Source of the DNA: JAZUCT01 sp045639255
GTDB taxonomy: Bacteria; Bacillota; Clostridia; Christensenellales; UBA1242
NCBI GenBank assembly: GCA_045639255.1
Contig: JAZUCT010000004.1
Coordinates: 1 to 9,411, forward strand
Direction of reading: 5' to 3'
Length of the DNA stretch: 9,411 bases
In this document: positions 6,279 through 9,411 of the stretch, piece by piece
Position numbering within the stretch: position 1 is the stretch's first letter
How the letters are laid out: every line of letters starts with the position of its first letter
Translations under genes and position numbers: made by a program
The notes under the pieces: generated by a model
Told to the model about the DNA's origin: nothing
Databases searched by the model: none
What the model saw: the letters and a program-made list of their open reading frames with translations, nothing else

Positions 6279-6350
6279 TGAGAGGTGAGTTGCTCCGAAA
6301 ACAACAAGAAAGGTTACTTTTGAAGTTATAAAATCTTGCATTAAAGAAAC

Positions 6351-6376
6351 AAAAAACAGCCGTTTGGCTGTTTTTT
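6351..6376 (-). terminator. Rho-independent terminator of the MBG-protein operon
   Basis: AAAAAACAGCC (6351-6361) and GGCTGTTTTTT (6366-6376) form a perfect 11-bp stem around GTTT, with the outer A/T runs giving a U-tract in both directions. It lies 6 nt beyond the stop codon of the leftward 220-residue gene. It could also stop any rightward transcript coming through the PLP-enzyme gene. Confidence 0.9.
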
Positions 6377-6381
6377 ATGTT

Positions 6382-7044
6382 TTAAATTGGAAGTGTTACA
6401 TTTTCTTGTTCATAAGAATATGTGCTTAAAATTGAAACATTTTTGTTTGTTTCGTTTAAACCCAAAATTGAATAACTTTGCACTTTAACCTTTTTATTAA
6501 CCAAAATGCTTAATGAAACATCTTTTAGGTTTGAATTTGAACCAAACACATCTTTAACATTTTCATTTTTAATTTCGCCAGTTAAAGAACCAGTTTCTTC
6601 AATTTTTTTATCGAAGTTTAACAAACTGAAATATTCAGTTTTAAAATTATATGATTTAAGTTGATTATTTAAGTTAAATTCTGAAGTTTTCCATTCATTA
6701 TTTTCAAAATAATAAATTAAATTATTAAAATAATAGAACTCTTCAACAGTTAAATCATAGTCTGTTTCACTGCTTTGTGAAAGTGTTTTTGTTTCAATTT
6801 TGTGATAAACTTTTTTTCCGCTTATAAACATTGTTTCAGTTTTTTCATAAAGCAACACATTATTTTCTTCAATTTTGGTTATTTGCACTTGTTTTGTGTG
6901 GTTCGAGTTGGTTAAAGATTTAAAATAATTGTTTGCTGTTAATTCTTTTGGCACAAGCAAAAATATTAAAACTATGCCTAGCACCAAAAGAACAGCAAGC
7001 ACTGAAAGACTTATTAATAAGATTTTTTTCTTTTTGTTATTCAT
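6382..7044 (-). CDS. Small membrane-anchored extracytoplasmic protein of unknown function
   Basis: I do not recognise this 220-residue family. It begins MNNKKKKI followed by a single hydrophobic helix at about 8-31, which looks like an uncleaved N-terminal anchor because no lipobox cysteine or clear signal-peptidase site follows. The remaining ~185 residues have no cysteine, are rich in Asn, Lys, Glu and Ser, and alternate polar and hydrophobic residues as in beta-sheet. A run of short strands such as KTETMFISGKKVYHKIETKTL recalls beta-sheet lipoproteins that bind lipid or wall material, but this is only a shape resemblance. The ATG overlaps the end of the MBG-repeat gene by 8 nt. Its AGGA Shine-Dalgarno lies inside that gene's last codons, implying translational coupling and a shared role at the cell surface. 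The operon ends at the terminator just downstream. Confidence 0.75.
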   Translation of the reverse strand: MNNKKKKILLISLSVLAVLLVLGIVLIFLLVPKELTANNYFKSLTNSNHTKQVQITKIEENNVLLYEKTETMFISGKKVYHKIETKTLSQSSETDYDLTVEEFYYFNNLIYYFENNEWKTSEFNLNNQLKSYNFKTEYFSLLNFDKKIEETGSLTGEIKNENVKDVFGSNSNLKDVSLSILVNKKVKVQSYSILGLNETNKNVSILSTYSYEQENVTLPI

Positions 7045-9411
7045 TTTCGTCTTTCCTTTTTCCTTTTATTAACATAACGCTCAATCCAGCAAATGCGAAC
7101 GAATAAGTTAAATTTATTAATGTGTTTAGTGCATCAAAATTAACAAGGCAAGAATCATATTCAACCTTTTCAACTTCGGTTTCAAGTTGGTTAAAATAGT
7201 TTTGATATGCTTGCAACATAAGTTGATAATTTGTTGTGTTTAAAATTTGTTGTTCGCTTTCGCTTAACAACTTAACATCTTCAATTATTTGTTTTATTGA
7301 AAGAATGTTGTTAATTTGCAAGTTCGGTGTTGCAATTTCAGTTTCAATTCTTTGGTTAATTTTTTGTGCACATAAACTTGTTTTAAATTCGCCAAGTAAG
7401 AATGAAGTTGCTTTATAATTTTGTGTTTCATTAACTTGAACATAAACATTATAGGTTGTGTTTTCTGTAAGATTTGAAAGAATGTTTCCGCTTACAAAAT
7501 TAACTCCATCAGTTGAAACACTTATGTTTGTTAAATTTTTAACTTTAAGTGTGGTTGAAGAAATTTCAACTTCTGCATTTTCAACAACACTTTGGCTATA
7601 TTCAATTTTGTTAACCTTAAATTCAAAAGTTTTTTCGCCCATAAAGTTAGGGTTATCAAGTTCAACATTAATTTCATATATGCCTGCATTTAAAATTTCA
7701 CTTACGCTGTTGTTGTTTAATGTGTAAGAGATGTTATAGTTATAACTTCCGTTAATTAACACAATTGGTTCAAATGTTAAGTTATCGAAATCTTTTTCAG
7801 TTTGAACAAGCCCTAAAATAACTTCGCTTATATCTTTTTTATTAATTGTTATTTCAAAACTTGAATTTGTTGGAAGTTTATAGTTTGTGTTTAAAATAAC
7901 AAATTTTAAGGTGTAAGTTCCCACATTTGTTGTGTTGCCTATTGTTTGAATTGTTGCAATATTGGTGTCGCCATTAACGGCATTTGTGAAGTTAACAACT
8001 GGAATTTGTGAAGTTCCGTTATAAGTGAATTGTTTTGCAAATTCTTCATAACCAATTTCACGCCTGGTTATGCTGTAAGTTGCAGGAACAAAGTTAATTT
8101 CATAGTTTTCACCTGCACTTAAACTGCCTTTCAAAATAACATAACTGTTAACAGCAGTGCCTTTCTCACGATCAAGTTTTCCAGTGAATTTATCGTTTGA
8201 AAGCAGTTCAACTTTTTTATAGGTTAATTCAACATCACTTTCGCCATATACAATTTGTTTATCTTCTGCTTCAACTTTAATTTTATAAGGTTCAATTTTT
8301 AAGGTTGAAGTTTCTGTTGTTGCAATGTGATAATTTTCACTGTGTTTGCCACTTAATGAACTGAATTTAACTTTATATGTGCCTGCATTTATTGGCAAGT
8401 TTTCAGAGTTTTCATATAGGCAATTAACACTTACTTCATCGCCCGTAATAACACCTGAATAACTAACAACAAATTCTTTTTCAGTTGCTGAATATGTGAA
8501 TTTTTGTTCAGTTAAACTTGAAATGGTTATTGCTTTTGTGTTAATCACAAATTGATTTTCTGAGTTTGCAATTTCAATGTTATTTAAATTAATTGGTGTT
8601 ATAACCAAACAATATGTTCCTGCATTAACAGGTTTTAAAGTTGATGAATAATTTGTGCTTTCGTAACTGTAAGTGATTAAATCTTTAAACCACAAGTTGT
8701 TAAGCCCAACAATTTCAACGCCTTGTTGTGTTTTGTTATATGTGAAAGTTTTTTGTGAACTAACTTCAATTGATATGCGTGCTTTTTCAATTGTTAAGGT
8801 TGCATAAAGTTTAAGTTCGTTATAGTTATCGTTTGAGATTGTTGCTGTAACATCAATGCTTCCCACATCGGTTAAGGTGTTTTGTGTGTAACTTATTTGC
8901 AGTTTTTGATTGTTACTTAATGTTATTTCATTATCTAAGTGTTCCTTGTTGTTATATGTAACAAATATTGAATGTTGTTTGTTGTTATATGTAACAGTTT
9001 TGTTGTTAAAAGTTATGCCGGTGATATTTGCTTTTTCTATAACCACTTTAAAATCTGCAATATCGAACTTAATGCCTGAATTTAAACTTGAAATTAAAAT
9101 TGTGTGTTCGCCAGCACTTGTTGGCAATTCACTTAACATAAAGTCGGTTTCAACAACTGAAACAGAACCATCAAAACTTAATTCAAGTTGTTCTGATTTA
9201 AGTTGAATATTTGTGAAACCAAATTTTGTGTTTTTAACATTAACTTTAACTTGTGTTGCAATAATTTCATAAGAAATTGTTTCGTAAGTTGTTAAATTGT
9301 AGTTATCCTTATCAATGCCTGAAAGCCCGATAATTTCGATTGAATAATCGCCCACTGAAACAAATTCGTTGGTTGATGAAACATAGTTAACATCAACTTT
9401 AACATTATCAT
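7037..9411 (-). CDS. Large MBG-repeat surface protein with C-terminal membrane anchor, 5' end outside window
   Basis: The frame is open to the right edge (790 codons visible). A GTG at 9355-9353 sits inside a continuous repeat with no ribosome binding site and is not the start. About seven MBG-type modules of 70-85 residues follow one another, each with the AG-x-Y-type strand: SAGEHTILI, DVGSIDVTA, NAGTYCLVI, NAGTYKVKF, SAGENYEIN, NVGTYTLKF and NAGIYEINV. Linkers such as IEKANITG, IEKARISI and INKKDISE start new modules. A fibronectin-like stretch (STDGVNF ... TTYNVYVQVNETQNYKA) comes next. A helical domain follows (SIKQIIEDVKLLSESEQQI ... YQNYFNQLET), of a type often found near the C-terminus of such proteins. 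The end is one membrane helix and KGKRKDENE. No LPxTG sorting signal is present, so anchoring is by the membrane helix. Such proteins are adhesins or surface stalks; the ligand is unknown. It is translationally coupled to the small gene downstream. Confidence 0.85.
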   Translation of the reverse strand, partial: DNVKVDVNYVSSTNEFVSVGDYSIEIIGLSGIDKDNYNLTTYETISYEIIATQVKVNVKNTKFGFTNIQLKSEQLELSFDGSVSVVETDFMLSELPTSAGEHTILISSLNSGIKFDIADFKVVIEKANITGITFNNKTVTYNNKQHSIFVTYNNKEHLDNEITLSNNQKLQISYTQNTLTDVGSIDVTATISNDNYNELKLYATLTIEKARISIEVSSQKTFTYNKTQQGVEIVGLNNLWFKDLITYSYESTNYSSTLKPVNAGTYCLVITPINLNNIEIANSENQFVINTKAITISSLTEQKFTYSATEKEFVVSYSGVITGDEVSVNCLYENSENLPINAGTYKVKFSSLSGKHSENYHIATTETSTLKIEPYKIKVEAEDKQIVYGESDVELTYKKVELLSNDKFTGKLDREKGTAVNSYVILKGSLSAGENYEINFVPATYSITRREIGYEEFAKQFTYNGTSQIPVVNFTNAVNGDTNIATIQTIGNTTNVGTYTLKFVILNTNYKLPTNSSFEITINKKDISEVILGLVQTEKDFDNLTFEPIVLINGSYNYNISYTLNNNSVSEILNAGIYEINVELDNPNFMGEKTFEFKVNKIEYSQSVVENAEVEISSTTLKVKNLTNISVSTDGVNFVSGNILSNLTENTTYNVYVQVNETQNYKATSFLLGEFKTSLCAQKINQRIETEIATPNLQINNILSIKQIIEDVKLLSESEQQILNTTNYQLMLQAYQNYFNQLETEVEKVEYDSCLVNFDALNTLINLTYSFAFAGLSVMLIKGKRKDENE

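Noticed and set aside
6351..6362. AACAGCCG shared by the terminator and the start of the structured repeat
   Set aside because: Eight matching bases with no further similarity; the terminator's second arm and T-run are unrelated to the repeat.
8946..8996. Exact 18-bp direct repeat (8946-8963 and 8979-8996)
   Set aside because: It is in frame inside the MBG gene and encodes the repeated VTYNNK motif, so it is explained by the protein repeat, not by an att site or CRISPR.
9353..9355. GTG as start of the MBG-repeat protein
   Set aside because: The frame stays open with repeat-like sequence (DVNYVSSTNEFVS) to the window edge, no ribosome binding site precedes the GTG, and no signal peptide follows it.

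Overview
The window is AT-rich DNA with the standard genetic code (TGG for Trp, TAA stops, TGA not read through). It holds a Gram-positive style cell-envelope gene set: MBG-repeat and InlB/Flg_new-repeat surface proteins, a C-terminal membrane anchor, and GGAGG-type ribosome binding sites. This fits a low-GC Bacillota (Firmicutes), probably an uncultured gut-type Clostridia or Bacilli lineage. That assignment is inference from style; there is no rRNA or marker gene to confirm it.

Layout. (1) Positions 1-1187, minus strand: the N-terminal 395 codons of a secreted InlB/Listeria-Bacteroides repeat protein that runs off the left edge, with a good promoter at 1226-1254. (2) Positions 1188-1534: intergenic DNA carrying copy A of a ~110-bp three-hairpin repeat. 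(3) Positions 1535-2128, plus strand: a four-helix membrane protein resembling KwaA of the Kiwa anti-phage system, with no KwaB beside it. (4) Positions 2143-5067, minus strand, in transcription order: an MscS-type mechanosensitive channel, a cytoplasmic M14 zinc carboxypeptidase of the peptidoglycan-peptide type, and an MscL-type channel. Strong terminators separate the three, and mscL has its own promoter. (5) Positions 5158-6099, plus strand: a divergent cysteine-synthase-like PLP enzyme, divergent from mscS. (6) Positions 6100-6381: copy B of the hairpin repeat in opposite orientation, a second unrelated hairpin repeat, and a terminator. (7) Positions 6382-9411, minus strand: a two-gene unit of a giant MBG-repeat surface protein (5' end outside the window) followed by a small membrane-anchored extracytoplasmic protein whose start overlaps the upstream stop by 8 nt.

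How the genes relate. Two osmotic safety valves (MscL, MscS) flank a wall-peptide hydrolase, and large surface proteins lie at both ends, so most of the window concerns the cell envelope. The most unusual signal is the repeat pair at 1369-1478 and 6107-6214. The copies are about 88% identical, and every difference inside a stem is matched by a compensating change in the opposite arm. That indicates selection on, or amplification of, a folded RNA or DNA. The KwaA-like orphan is the best candidate for an accessory function. No complete new multi-gene system is visible.
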